A stretch of 64,000 nt of DNA from Anas platyrhynchos (GCF_047663525.1 NC_092591.1:28987001-29051000); one strand, 5' to 3'; positions 13,101 to 24,192 are shown, counted from the stretch's first letter. Notes: generated from the letters alone by a model not told the origin. Made by a program: numbers and translations.

Positions 13101-16100
13101 TCATTTGCTCCCTTTCAGTTGCCCTCTCAGCTTGTTCCCATTGATATAAAGTGGATTAACATTGCTTGTGTGCTTCTCCCCCAGGTTGTGCAAGGTCTGG
13201 TGGTTGGGAAGCTCAGTAAGCACTGCACAGAGAGGACCCTGCTCAGGCTCAGCATCCTTGTCTTCGCCGGCGTGGGCCTGGGCATGGTAAGGCTTGGTGT
13301 AAAATCATTCACGGTGCCTTTCAATAACGTGGCAGGCAGGGGCCTGGCTGCCACCACTGCTGCTGGCAGTGCCACCGCTGGCTCTGCTGGGCAGGGCTCG
13401 GGGGGGGGGACCAGCAGTCCTGGGCCACTCTGCAAACACGGCTGTGCTCAGCAACGATAAAGAGCACTGTGAGTAATGGTTATGGGGATTAGGAAAATAA
13501 TAATCCTGCACAGAAATTCGTAAGTCCATCCTGAGTCACTGGATTTGCATAGAGGTCCTGCCTTCCGTCCTCAAGCCGCTGCGTTTCCTGAACAGCCCAG
13601 AAAGTAAATGCAGATTATGGGGAGAAAAAACATTGCAGTTGTACCCTGCTGTGAGACAGAGAAGGACTGTTTTCTCATCTTTCCGGGCCTTTGTTTTGCC
13701 TAATTCCCCCAAGCTTAGAGCATCTGGAGAAGGAGGCAGCAAGGAAATAATTCATCTCCTCCATTTGGGGACAAGCAGCGTCACCCATCACCGGTTGTGT
13801 TGGTGTGGGAGAGAGTCGATGCCAACCCCAAACGTCAATCGGGAAATCGTGCTGACGTGGGCAGCTCTGCTGATAATCACGTTCACTCAGATAAGCCAGC
13901 TCTGCCCAGGGCAGTGAGATGCTCAGGAAGGGTCTGTCTGGTCCCTGCCCACTGGCATCATGCCTTTTGGGCTGGTGGTGGTATGCCCCATAAAGTGTGG
14001 CCTAGGGGTGGTTTTGAGGGTCTCACCACTGGGGTTTGGCCTTGGGTGGGAGCAATTATGTGGGGCCAAGGTGGAGCTGGCCCACCCTGAGATGTAAGGA
14101 TCAGCAGCCAAGAGCAGGGCAGAGGGGTGATGGTGGAGTAAAGGGCTTTGTTGCACCAAGGTCTCACTGGGAGGACTGGCAGCTGTTGAAGGTACAGGAG
14201 AAAGCCTCGACAGCAGAGCAGACTGGAGGCACTCACTCAGCCAACTTTGTTGGATGTGGCGTATGTGTCTGAAACCCATCCAAAACCAGCGTGGATGGGA
14301 CACATGAGCTCACAGGCAGCAATGACAGAGCAGCAAGGGGGTGATTTGGGGAGGGTAATTCCCATATGCCTCTGGAGAGACAGCAGCACAGGGGCCACAG
14401 GGCTGATGTGGCTGCACAGGGAGGGGAAAGCGGGGAAGGGAAATGGTTGGTTTGAGAGCTGGCAATTACACCATGCCTGGAGGGCTGTGGACATCCTGAC
14501 AGCATGGCCCGGGGACAAGGGTCAGCAATGACTTCCCACAAGAGCTATTCATAGGCAAATGCAGCAGCCATCCTTGTTGGGCGTGCAGTCCTTATTAAAA
14601 AGCGCTCTGTTGTGTGGTTTGCTGCAAAAATATCTATCTCTGGGGTGGCTTTTTGTCTCAAGCAGGTCCCAAGCACAAGGATGACAACAAAACCCCAAAG
14701 AGAAGCAGCAAGGAAAAGCAGCTAGCTGTCCATACAAGAACCTGCAAAACTCACCCCCTTTACATGAGGCGGGCTGAAGGGATTTTGGATGGGGGCTGCC
14801 GGTGGCTGCAGACACACGGGAAGAGGCTGGAGGATGCTTGGCAGCAGTGGAGGGAAGGGGTGGGCTGGGAGCCCTGCAGTCACACCTGGAAGAGGGAGAG
14901 CAGGGCAGGGTGTCTGGCATGCAGATGCCGGCAGCGCTGCGAGCCGAGCGCGTGGGCAGGGGTGTAGGAGGTCTTGGCAGTGTTGATGGGGAAGTTTTTT
15001 CGCTTTGTCTCAAGGCATGGCTGTGCCCCGTCCTGCCTCCTCCCCTCTGGTTCCCAGGCGCTGGGTTTTGAGCTGAAACTCCTGGGTCTGCCTTCCTTAC
15101 TTTGAAAATGGCCTCAGATCTGGCTGGGTGGAAAAGGCTGCTGTCTGCTGGGCTGCAGAGGAGTAGTGGACACCAAGTTCCACCTGACCTCATCCTGCCA
15201 AAGCCCAAGACAGCAAGGAGACATTCCCCAGGATCTATGCACAGCCATGGGTCTGCTCTTTCCTGGCCATTTCCTTAAGCCTCCAGCCTCCAGCCCCAGG
15301 ACACTCCTTCAAGGCAGGGGAATGTTAAAGCTGTTTTTTCCTACAACTGCCATGTTGTCCCCCAATGACATTTGCCCTGGCAAGGAATTAATCTCTCCCC
15401 GTCTGAATGTTTATGTACCAAATACCTGTTCCTCTGCTTTTGTTCACCAGTTCCTTAAGCAGGAGCGCCTAGTTCTTAACCAAAACGTAGGCAAAGAGCC
15501 CCCCCAAGGAGAGAAACCTGGCTGTGTACAAGTCTAGAGGGGAACTAGGAATAAACCTCAGTATTTCCAAGTCATTAGTTAGCGATGGCTCTGGGCTTCT
15601 CCATATTCTGTAGCCAAGAGGCACAGACCAGTTTTTATGAGTGAGAACCCCAGAGAATGAAACCTCTGGCTGGGCCGGTGACTGTTCCAGCCACAACAAC
15701 ATACCTCGAGATGAGGCTGAGGGCAGGAGACTGGCAAGGGAGAGGGAATTTCCTTTTCATGCCCCAGAGAAATCTATTTATTTGACCAGCAGGGCTGAGA
15801 GCCGCTCTAGCCCCATCGCTGAGGGATCCTTACCGCTTTTGTTTAAGCATTAAACTGCTGGAGGGATGTCTCCACTAAGAATATGTGCAATAACAAAATC
15901 ATTACTCTCCTTAATTATGCTCGCTAATGTGCGCTTATGGCCAGAAGACCTATTCCAGATTACTGAATTCGGTGAATTTATTAGTGAGGAAGCAGGAGAA
16001 CAGGATTAGAAATCCCAAAGGTACAGCATTACATAATGCACCGGGTTCATTTATTTTGGCAAGCTTAGTTTGGTTTTAATTACTTATGATAATGAACCAA

Positions 16101-19100
16101 AGTGCCTTCTTTAGGCTGTTTTGTATAGGTAATGGAGGCTTCCTGAAGTACGCCGCATGCATCTGCTGCTGAACATTTCCTTAGGACTTGGACAAATGAC
16201 AGAAGACCGGGGGGAGGGTGTGGGGACGTCACTAATTCCCAGACACTAAAAATACCCGCGGCAGGACTGGAAAACGTGCTGCCGGATTACAGGGTATCGT
16301 CTGCTACTTGTGCTGCATGCTTGGAATAATTTCCTGCACACAAATGCTGGGAGGCGGAAGACCCTGAAATGGCCAAAGCCAGACTGTCATAAATCAGTTG
16401 GGGCTCTCCCAATTTACCTAAAAGTCACAGGTTTGGCTTGTGATGTTTTTCTGGATAGTTTCTTGCTGCAAAGTTGCTTTTTTGTGCTCTCTAATGATCT
16501 GTGGTCCCTTGTGTCTTGTCGCTTAGGCCCTGATGAGGACCGTGTGGCATTACTGCATCATTGCCTTGCCGCTGGTGTTCGCCTTCAGCATGCTGGGCAC
16601 CATCACCGACAGCATCCTCACCAAGGCTGTCCCCTCCTCCGACACCGGTAAGGCTCATCAGAGAGATCAGACAGGTCTTTTTCCACTCCCTTTGCCCTTT
16701 TTTGGGGGGGCCCATCAGGCACTTCCCAGCTCATGCTCCAGCTCACCACAGGGGATGCCTGATTCCCCAGTAAATCTGGCTGCATTAGTTGCATGTGGTG
16801 GGGGTCAGTGGAGGGGTGAGTGAGTACTGGTGGTGCTAGCACAGGATGAGCCACAACAGTGTTGAACAAGCATCCCACAGCTGGTGCACCCAGTCCTACC
16901 CTAGCTGCTGCCATCAGGCTCCAGGGTAATGTTGGCTCTGGACCTTCAGTCCTGTTTGCCCTGCACGAGGTGAAGTCCGTGGCCTGATAGACCTCACTCT
17001 TTCAGCAGCTATTTCCCCAAAAAGCTGACACTATCCCCAGCACCATCATCCCTAATCCCTGACTCAGTGCCAAGCCGTGTGCTATGCTTCCAGCCCCATG
17101 TGGTCATTGCCCCACTCCACTTTTTGGCCACATCACTGCATAGAGTTACTTTATTTCTCTGTACAAGGGGTCTGAAATGCAACAGTAGATGCAGAAATCT
17201 TCACACCCGCAATTTTTCATCAGTCAGCTGAGGAAATATGGCTGTGTTGTTGCCATGGGAGCCTTGCTGAGTTTGCCCCAGGATGGAGCAGGGTTAACCT
17301 GCTGCAGTGTATTCTGCTTGTGGTCTTTCACAGTTTGCTCCCAGAGCTCTGACCATCAGGTACCCAAGATTTCCTCTGCTTTAGCTGAGCCTTTCTGGGC
17401 CACCAGCCTTCACCCTTCAGCTTCACTTGCGGCTGTCTGACCAGATACCTTCCCATAGGACCCAACTGAGAATTGGCTTTAGAGTCTGCACAGCCCATTA
17501 GTGAAGTTTATAAAGCACTTTTAAGATGCTTCTGGATGAAGAGCTTTTCTAAACGTCACTCCAGAAGTTTATTTGTAGAGCTGAAGACTGCCTCTACTAC
17601 AAATGCTGGAAGCCCACGATTTCCAAGCGTGATGCTTCTACCTGGGAGAAGCTCCTAGACCATGCAGAGACAAGGTCTGGGATACCCCAGCCCCTCTGCA
17701 TGGCGAGGAAGGAAATCTGCTGCTTCACGACTTGGAGCAACATTCAGCGAGGAGGGAGAGTAGTGGAGGAAGGGCACCAAAGGCCTTTGGGGCATAAAGT
17801 AAAGCTGGAATTCATCCAGACTCTGCTCAAAGGGGCTTTGTAAAGAAAAACGGAGCATTGCTCGGCTTTTAAAGCCCGGAGGCTAGCATCGGTCAGAGGG
17901 GAAAATGGGTTTAGTTGCCTCACCCTGGTCACCGCTTGCGTATGTTGTTACGACAGGACGGGATGGATGATCTCTGCACAGAAAGGCAGGATGGAGACAG
18001 CCCATGGGGTGGCAGGAAGGCGTCTGGGGACCCTGGGATATGGGCTCTAATGTGCCCATCCATTCTGGGCCGATAATGTGCCAAGTGCTCCTACAAATTA
18101 CAGGCTCAAAACTGTGTACGAGGAGGAGGCATGCTGCTGGCACAGAGGATCACAGCAGTGGTGGAAAACTCTGTCTCCTCCAGCCCTTCCTGCCCCTCAC
18201 CCTTACAACAGTGCCTTCCCTCACGGTGTTTCCCAGGGAGGAGGCATCTGCTAGTCTTGCGCTTGTTTTGGGCGCATCCCCAGCGAAGGCAGGAATGCCT
18301 GACACAGCAGAGCCGCGTCCTCGCGAGCTGCCTCTCCGCGGCAGCTGCGGCGGTGACGGCGTGGGTGTCTCTCGGAGCAATGCGGCTATTAAGATGCCTG
18401 CCATCCGTCGCAGGCCGTGGGTGGCACCACACGAGGGCTGCTCCACCCGTACGGCAGCTCGAATGCGGCTCCTTCCTCTGCCAGCCTGAAACTGGCTCTG
18501 CAGAGTGAGCGTTTTGGTGGTGTGCTAGGAATCGCCACTTCCCCAGGGGCGTGTAAATCTGGGGATTCTCCTTACAGAAAAGTCTCTCTTTCATTCCCTG
18601 GGGTCAGCCGTGCTGTTTTTACCTGGGGCTGGCAGAGGCTGGGAGGACTTTGCATTTGGCCAAAGAGAGGCCATGTGAGGAGTTGGAGGTCGGGCTGAGC
18701 TGAGGATGGGGTGTTGCAGGACAATCGTTTGTCCGCCCTGGCTAGACACTGAGTCACCCATCCTTGTCTCCTAGCTCGATGTTTCTGCAAGGAAACAGAG
18801 GCCAGGCAGTGGCCAGAGGACGGCACCATCCCTTGCACCCACCACCCTGCTTCCAGGCCCCATCTCAGGCCACTCCTCCTGAGGCTGACGAGTCCCACTG
18901 AAGGCAATGGAGTGGAAATGATTTCATTCATTTCCCTTTGATTTTTTTTTCCCTCCCCATCTTCAAAGGCAGGAAGGGAAAATGTTGCGCCGCGTGCATG
19001 TGCCATTCAGCTGTGCGCACGAGCTGGTGGGAGCGCAGCCCCAAGCCAAGGCAGGCTCGCATCAGCACAAGCACTCCTTGTCCCCCCGAGAATGGAGGTC

Positions 19101-19889
19101 TTGTTCCTGCCTGAAGGAGGGGGGAGGTAGGAAGGAAGTGAAGCAGAGCATCACTGCCTCATGGTCCCGCATTTCACAATTTTATTCACACATCAGGCGC
19201 AAAACCCTAGAAGGAGAGCTTGCAGTGAGGCTTGGCCCCCCAGGCCCCCCCAGCTTTGCCTTGCTGGCTCGGAGGCGGCTGCTCATGGTGCCCTGATCAT
19301 TAAATGAGGCCATGCTATTGCCCCGCGGGCATCAGGCTGATCCAGGCCAGCACTGTCATCTGAAGGCGGTGACAGGATGTGAGCTGGAAAGGAGTGAGCA
19401 GGGAGGAGGGACACGGCCCCGAAACTTGTGGGAGGAGAGGCTGTGAGAAGGTCCGGGGTAGGAGGTGACTGCACTGGCCAGGTCTGGCCACATGGGAAGG
19501 GGTAGTGATGCCAGGTATGGGAAAAAAGCAGGGGAAAAGCTAGTGGAAGAGGAAAAAAAGGGGGCAGGAAAGGTACAGAAAGATGAGATTGCTGTGATAA
19601 AGAAGGTGGCAAGCAAGCATGTTTTTTGGCAGAGGTGAACAAAGTGATGCAGACATGGTTTTTGCTGGTGAGGTGACTCGTCACGGTTAAAGGTCTGATG
19701 TTAACTGAGATCCGTCACGTGTGCAGCGTGGAAATGGAGCGAGGGCTGAGATTTACAGTGTCCCAAAGCTCCAGGGCATCCGACACGAGGGATCTAATTT
19801 AAGCCCATTAAATAGAAATTATCTTTCTCAGCAGTGTGTTACAGAAGTGCAGAGAGAGCCCAGCCTTTTGAGAGGATGGATTTCAGCTC

Positions 19890-19920
<31 letters not shown>

Positions 19921-21640
19921 AAAGGAAAAAAGTGCCTCCTCAATCATAAGAGCCAGTTTGGCAATTGCACGTAGTAATTAGTTTAATTCAAATACCTAGA
20001 GGGAAAAAAATAATTGCAAAACCTGCCCAGAAAGTTTGGTGGTTGTGGGATTGTTCCCATTGGCAAAGGGTCAGGTTGAGGTCCCACCCATCGCTGTGTT
20101 GTTCCCATGTGCAGGAGGAGCTCAGCAGCTCTTCCAGGGAGACTTCCCTCTCTGCGCACTATGACTACGCCCTTGGTTCAGGCTCATTGCACAAGTATTT
20201 TAAGCATTTTTGATAAAAGTACAGCAGTCCTGGGGCAGCGTTACACCAACACCTGGCTGCCCACCCTCCCTCTGAGCTGGGGGTTGTTCCTCCATGGTCA
20301 CCCACTGCTCTAAGCCATGCTAGATATCACACTGGTGTCCGCTTCTTGCAAGCAGGACAGCATCCTCCCCTCTCCTAGGTGTTGCTGGCATGGTGTGGTG
20401 ATGGTTCAGTTCATGTCTTGGTGGAAAATTGATGCCAACAGCCTACTAATCACACTGGGGTTAAGAGAAATAATTTAAAACAACATTTCAGAGCAGTGTG
20501 TAAGTTCCTTGTACAGCTTCCCCTCCCTCCCAGTGGTGTGGGCTAATAATTTCCTGGCTGGATGGGCATTGTCTGTTCCCCTGAGTGTGACAGCCATCCC
20601 GCATGAGGACCGCATGGTCAGGAGCCCAGCGGGTACAGGGGGCCGTGGTTGCATTCCGTGAGATGTCCTGGTGGAAAAACCTGCCTTTGCCCAAGTGGAG
20701 GTGCTTCCCCTTCCCCTGGGCTCTTGTTAACCATGCAAATGTGCAAGCTGCTGGAAGGAGAACCGGCCGAGCCAGGTGAAAGGCTCCCATTTCCATCCAA
20801 ATTGAAACATCCGCTCTGTTCGCTCTGTTCGAAAGGGTGTGGGGGGTTAACCTCAAGGGGGTTTGGTCTCTAGCTGTGCTTTTAGCTATTTAGTCTTAAA
20901 GACATAGTTCGACCTAAGTTTCTTGCTCCTGATAAGCTCTCAAGAGCAGTATTATGCAAGAGAAGAAATGGTGATTGCTGCTTGGTGGGATGGGAGCCTC
21001 TTGAGTACCCACTGCTGCTAATCATGATATCAGAAGACGGTGTGCTTCGCTTTGGAAGGCGTCAGTGTGCTCCTAGAAGCAACATCTCCGTCCCCAACCT
21101 GTGCTGTACTTGGCAGCCCAGTTGAGTTCAGGAGCACCTTCCAGTGTCCAAAGCATCCTTGGACCCTGGCTAAGGTGGCGGTGAGCATCGGTTTGCCTTT
21201 TGGGCAGCATTACGACCGTCTGCATCGCGGCGGCAAAGAGCTGAGCTGGTGGAAACTCGTCCCCATGCCTCCAGGAGGCCTTAGACTTAACGAACCCTAA
21301 TTGGACTTCTATAAAGGAATGCGAGAGATTATTTGAAGCGATTTCCTACCGCTGCAGGGGGAAGGCCAGCAGGGACAAAGGGGCTCCTGCACACCTCCTT
21401 CCCAAAACTCACCCTTGCCCTGATGTGTGCCTATCTCTGCTGTCTCTCCTAGGTACCATGCTGGGGATCTGCGCGTCGGTCCAGCCCCTGACACGGACGG
21501 TGGGCCCAACCATCGGCGGTGTGTTGTACAAACGATTTGGAGTCCACTCCTTCGGTTATTTGCAGCTAATTGTCAATATTGTGTTGTTTGTTTACCTCTT
21601 AAAGAGTAAAATCCCTCTGAGAGAGCAGAAAGCCCACTGA
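4049..21640 (+). CDS. SLC22A18: SLC22A18 (major facilitator transporter), 3' four coding exons, partial gene
   Basis: SLC22A18 is a multi-pass major facilitator superfamily transporter of the organic-cation / drug-efflux type. In mammals it lies in the CDKN1C-PHLDA2 imprinted domain. The joined exons 4049-4149, 13185-13286, 16527-16647 and 21453-21640 give the C-terminal roughly 170 residues and keep one reading frame across all junctions (phases 0, 0 and 1), each with consensus AG/GT sites. Recognisable family stretches are MFSIISMDFFGLEA, ESGYLMSYFGVLQM, VVQGLVVGKLS, MLGICASVQPL, RTVGPTIGGVLY and KRFGVHSFGYLQL. They correspond to the last transmembrane helices of a 12-helix carrier. The protein ends IPLREQKAH. 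The exons for roughly the first 250 residues are left of the window. The gene runs tail to tail with PHLDA2, as in mammals. Identity is very likely, because length, exon order and motif order all match the human C-terminal region. Transport substrate cannot be read from the sequence. Confidence 0.95.
4398..4457 (+). mobile_element. CR1 LINE 3'-end fragment
   Basis: The segment reads like the extreme 3' end of an avian CR1 element. It carries the block gatctttaaggtcccttcc followed by aaccc, then the terminal short repeat ttctgtgattct. CR1 copies are usually 5'-truncated, and only about 60 bases remain here. It lies in the plus orientation inside the 9-kb intron. Confidence 0.85.
4715..4745. 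repeat. (AAAAT)n simple repeat
   Basis: Five-base AAAAT units followed by a short TA run, inside the 9-kb SLC22A18 intron. Confidence 0.85.
6289..6310. repeat. A-run
   Basis: Uninterrupted run of about 22 adenines preceded by a T-rich stretch. No recognisable transposon body is attached. Confidence 0.85.
8044..8081. repeat. Short tandem repeat forming a perfect hairpin
   Basis: CTTGTAAGCC (8044-8053), a 3-base spacer and GGCTTACAAG (8057-8066) form a perfect 10-bp inverted repeat. The right arm is then repeated at 8072-8081 after CCTCT. Both the inverted and the direct repeats are exact. Confidence 0.8.
8154..8170. repeat. (AT)n microsatellite
   Basis: Short alternating AT run in the SLC22A18 intron. 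Confidence 0.8.
12009..12040. repeat. (TTTG)n simple repeat
   Basis: T run followed by five TTTG units within a longer T-rich stretch (about 11930-12090). Confidence 0.85.
12805..12849. repeat. (AAAAT)n microsatellite
   Basis: About nine consecutive AAAAT units, apparently perfect, in the SLC22A18 intron. It is a likely length-polymorphic locus. Confidence 0.9.
13056..13087. repeat. C-run followed by A-run
   Basis: About 15 cytosines followed directly by 17 adenines, ending roughly 100 bases upstream of the exon at 13185. Lengths of such runs are often assembly-sensitive. Confidence 0.85.
13185..13286 (+). CDS. SLC22A18: SLC22A18 coding exon, third from last
   Basis: This 102-bp exon (34 codons, phase 0 at both ends) follows an acceptor tcccccag and precedes donor gtaagg. 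It begins VVQGLVVGKLSKH and ends LVFAGVGLGM. The GKLS-type motif in the loop between helices is typical of this family, and the end is a hydrophobic helix. Because both ends are phase 0, skipping it would stay in frame but remove one helix. Confidence 0.93.
13287..16526 (+). other. SLC22A18 intron, 3.2 kb
   Basis: Moderately GC-rich intron without a recognised transposon. The stretch 15860-16090 is AT-rich with several ATTA/TAAT motifs and looks unlike its neighbours. It could be a conserved regulatory element, but that needs an alignment. No coding exon is supported. Confidence 0.8.
16527..16647 (+). CDS. SLC22A18: SLC22A18 coding exon, penultimate
   Basis: This 121-bp exon follows acceptor gtcgcttag and precedes donor gtaagg. 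Forty codons read ALMRTVWHYCIIALPLVF through ITDSILTKAVPSSDT, and one extra base starts a glycine codon completed by the last exon. It covers a helix and the conserved SILTKAV..SDTG loop that precedes the penultimate helix in vertebrate orthologues. Confidence 0.93.
16648..21452 (+). other. SLC22A18 last intron, 4.8 kb
   Basis: This intron precedes the last coding exon. It contains a 29-base A run at 19890-19918 and GC-rich unique sequence. Several overlapping open frames near 18.1-18.6 kb on both strands reflect GC-rich composition and have no family similarity that I recognise. Confidence 0.8.
19890..19918. repeat. A-run
   Basis: Uninterrupted run of about 29 adenines followed by A/G-rich sequence. 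No retrotransposed body is recognisable upstream of it. Confidence 0.85.
21453..21640 (+). CDS. SLC22A18: SLC22A18 last coding exon with stop
   Basis: The acceptor is ctctcctag and the first two bases finish the split glycine codon. Sixty-one further codons follow, then TGA at 21638-21640. The translation TMLGICASVQPL, RTVGPTIGGVLYKRFG and LQLIVNIVLFVYLL contains the last two helices and is close to the human C-terminus. The short basic tail SKIPLREQKAH is cytoplasmic in family models. Confidence 0.95.
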
Positions 21641-21760
21641 TTCAGATACACCAAAGCTTCCCCCTTACTTTTCCCATAGCAATAAAGAAGACAGTGGCAT
21701 TGTGCTTTCTTTTTGAGGCCACAAATGTGGAATAAAGCACTTTCAACAGCTCCTTGTGTT
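21641..21760 (+). terminator. SLC22A18: SLC22A18 3'UTR and polyadenylation signals
   Basis: Two AATAAA hexamers follow the stop codon, at 21681-21686 and 21731-21736. The second is followed by a GT-rich stretch (ccttgtgtttctttg) about 20 bases later, which fits a downstream element. The 3'UTR is therefore short, about 70 to 120 bases. The exact cleavage site is inferred. Confidence 0.75.
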
Positions 21761-23049
21761 TCTTTGCCCTTGGCACAAGAAAGACCTGACATCAAGGCCA
21801 GCAGCAGGCAGACCGGCTTGCAATAGCAGGGGGCCGCGTGCCCCACAAGCTGCCGCTGCCATTGCAAACACTCAGCAGCAGCTCCCGAGCCCCAGCTGCT
21901 CTAAGTCAGCATTCCTGCGTTGGATTCGCGGAAACTGAGGGGATTAACAGCCAGCCCCTCTGCTCGGTTTGGGCTTTTTTTTTCTTCCCTCAATACTAAC
22001 AAGGAAAATGGGGGTAGAACGCACTGACATTTGAGCAGCAGTGCATTATCACTCTACTAACCGTGCCTCTGTTGTGCTTATGTTAGAGGGGGGCCAGGAC
22101 TAAAAGCTTTCAGATGTTGTGGCCAAATGCTTGCTATGTCCACCATTAAAGCCTGGGAAGCCACGATGGTGCATGAGGCTGCTGGTCACAGCTGCCAGCA
22201 GAGCATGAAGAGGATGCCTGGCCCTGCTGTGGCCCTGACCCTCCTCCTGGAGTGATTTTTATTCCCTGTACTGAGCCTCTCTTGCTCTTACTACAGGCTG
22301 CTTGTAATTAAATAGCTTCCTCTACTATAAACTCTCCTGCAAGAATTTCCTGATACTGGGGGAGGGGAGGGGAATTACCCAAATGAAGCGATCAACTTTC
22401 GGAGCATTAGTAGGGAATACTTCGCTAGTGATTATTGAGCCTCACGAGATAAATCTTCAATAATTTTGTCCCCAAAAATATATATATAAAAGAGCTGTTG
22501 CTTGATCTATGGGCTCTGTAGGAAAAGACCATCTTACTCCTTCCCAGGTAATTTAACTTGACCTAGGCACCGCGTCACTGCAGGCAGATAAGAGGAGAGG
22601 AGTTTGACTTGCTATGTTGTAAAGGTGAGCAATCCTGTGGAGCACCAGCACTGCATTAGGCTGAAATCCAGGTCACTGCCCCAGCCCAGCAGGAAGCTAT
22701 GGGACAGCAGGAGGAAGGCAAAGGGCATTAGGAGTAGGCAGAAGCATTTTACAATTGCAGGGAGCTCTTGCGCCGTCTTTAGCTGCCATTACTCAATTAC
22801 ATGGGAAAATGCTTCCGAAAGAGCCCTTACCGAGCACGTGGAAGGCTTTTGTATTTCCACTGCTGGCCAGCCCTGGCCCTCAACATGCTTTTCCTCCCTG
22901 TTCTGAGATACAGACGGGTTACCTCAAGTTCCTCCACCTCCCACTGCCCAGTCCAGGCCACCAAAATGGTGCTTGCCCGCTCCTTTCAAGCCGCTGCCCA
23001 CACCACAGATACGCGTCCACAAAAGTTACTGCACCACAGACTATAGTAA
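21761..23049. other. Intergenic spacer between convergent SLC22A18 and PHLDA2
   Basis: About 1.3 kb between the inferred 3' ends of the two genes. It contains AT-rich blocks near 22300-22500, including a TATA-box-like run at 22487-22498, and otherwise unique sequence. No open frame has recognisable similarity. Confidence 0.7.
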
Positions 23050-23054
23050 TAAAA

Positions 23055-23481
23055 AGTGAACATTTCAAGTAATTTATTTGGAATGGACATATTAATGCAA
23101 AAGCAATATTAAGACGAATAACTGCCAAAAGACATTCATCAAAATAAATACAAATATAGATACTACAAATAATTTAAATTGTGTTTAACACCACCAGTCA
23201 GTGTTGAATCTTCCTTGCGTCTCATAAATAGAAGATAATCGTTTGCGAAGTCGTGCCACTCAACACACGTGGACGCCTGGCTAGAAGTCCTGTATGGAAG
23301 TCTTTGGTTTTTCTTTTTCAAAATGCATCTCAGGCAAAGCTTGGGGCTCTTTGCTCAGCAGCCTCGACAGGCTTGGAGAAAACCAAGCTGCTTCCAGCTA
23401 TCTTCTTCGCTTTCCTTCATTGGTACCCTGTCCCATTTCAGTCCAAGACACTTGCTCTGGTATATCATCCAGCGGCATGCT
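23055..23481 (-). other. PHLDA2: PHLDA2 exon 2 (3'UTR) with polyadenylation signal
   Basis: The minus-strand 3'UTR becomes strongly AU-rich toward its end, with ATTTA-type motifs around 23130-23180. It carries AATAAA at 23078-23073 (TTTATT on the plus strand). The expected cleavage site is about 15-20 bases further, near 23055. AU-rich motifs suggest regulated mRNA stability, by inference. Confidence 0.65.
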
Positions 23482-23752
23482 CTAAGGGCAGCGAGAGAAA
23501 GCAGGTTAGTGAAACGCACTGGGTGGTGGAAATAGAAAAATAAAGCGCTCCCAAATGGGAGGCAGCGTCCGGCCCTCATCGCATGCTTGGGGGTTTCCAT
23601 AGGGAACTCTGCGTGGAAAGCATCGCAGAGTGCCATTTCTGCCCTGGTAGTCCCTCACCACCCGCACCCACCCGAAACACCCGGCCTGGAGGGACCCGGC
23701 GATGCGGGCAACCCCTTGGCAGCCAGACAGAGCGCAGGGGGCTCAGGCTCAC
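23482..23752 (-). other. PHLDA2: PHLDA2 3'UTR intron
   Basis: On the minus strand the stop codon is followed after 41 bases by a consensus donor (CAG|GTGAGCC, exon end 23753). An acceptor with a pyrimidine tract (ctctcgctgcccttag) ends at 23482, so the second exon begins at 23481. A 3'UTR intron directly after the stop matches the two-exon structure known for mammalian PHLDA2. Confidence 0.75.
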
Positions 23753-23793
23753 CTGGGGCCGTGCCGGGCCGTGCCGGGTGGCGGGCGGGGGGC

Positions 23794-24192
23794 TCAGGGC
23801 GCCCGGGCCAGCCGCCGCTCCTGGGTGCCCGCCGCCTGCTCCATCTCCTGGCGGCTCTTGAAGTCCTGGATGGCCCGCTTGTTCTGGAAGTCGATGAGGG
23901 CCATGGTGATGGAGGCGTTCCAGCAGCTCTGGTCCGGGCACCGAAAGTCAATCTCCTTGCGGTCCTTGGTGACAATGGTGAAGTAGATGTACTTGCCCGT
24001 GCGCTCCACACAGTCCACCTTGAGGATGGAGCCGAAGCCCAGCTCCTTGCCCTTGGCCCGCTTGTGCCCGTCGGGGAAGAGGCTCAGGCTGTCCTTGGTG
24101 AGCACCACCAGCTTCTTCTTCCACAGCTGAAAAAGGCTGTCGCTGCGCTTCTCCAGCTCGCCCTCGCGGATCACCTCGGCTTGCATCTTCAT
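23794..24192 (-). CDS. PHLDA2: PHLDA2 (IPL/TSSC3), PH-like domain protein, complete CDS
   Basis: PHLDA2 is a small cytoplasmic protein that is almost entirely one pleckstrin-homology domain and binds phosphoinositides. In mammals it restrains placental growth and is maternally expressed. This intronless CDS encodes 132 residues. Residues about 7-104 carry the family signature, including [55 protein letters not shown] and ALIDFQN. The start at 24192 is chosen because MKMQAEV aligns with the human start. A second Met two codons later is possible. Human PHLDA2 has 152 residues, and the difference is the short tail ([15 protein letters not shown]), which lacks the long Pro/Ala-rich human extension. 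The gene sits in a GC-rich CpG island and runs tail to tail with SLC22A18. Identity is near certain. Confidence 0.97.
   Translation of the reverse strand: MKMQAEVIREGELEKRSDSLFQLWKKKLVVLTKDSLSLFPDGHKRAKGKELGFGSILKVDCVERTGKYIYFTIVTKDRKEIDFRCPDQSCWNASITMALIDFQNKRAIQDFKSRQEMEQAAGTQERRLARAP

Larger units (their letters stand above)
4150..13184 (+). other. SLC22A18 intron, 9.0 kb
   Basis: This is the intron between two recognised coding exons. It contains a CR1 3' end (4398-4457), several simple repeats (near 4715, 6289, 8155, 12009, 12805 and 13056) and a short hairpin-forming tandem repeat near 8044. I see no internal exon that would fit the reading frame. Confidence 0.8.

Noticed and set aside
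14549..15208. 219-codon open frame on the minus strand
   Set aside because: GC-rich intronic sequence with several competing frames. The translation has no recognisable domain.
18004..18594. 160-codon frames on both strands
   Set aside because: Mutually overlapping, GC-driven, intronic, no family similarity.
19890..19918. A-run considered as the tail of a processed pseudogene
   Set aside because: No gene-like body or target-site duplication is visible upstream.
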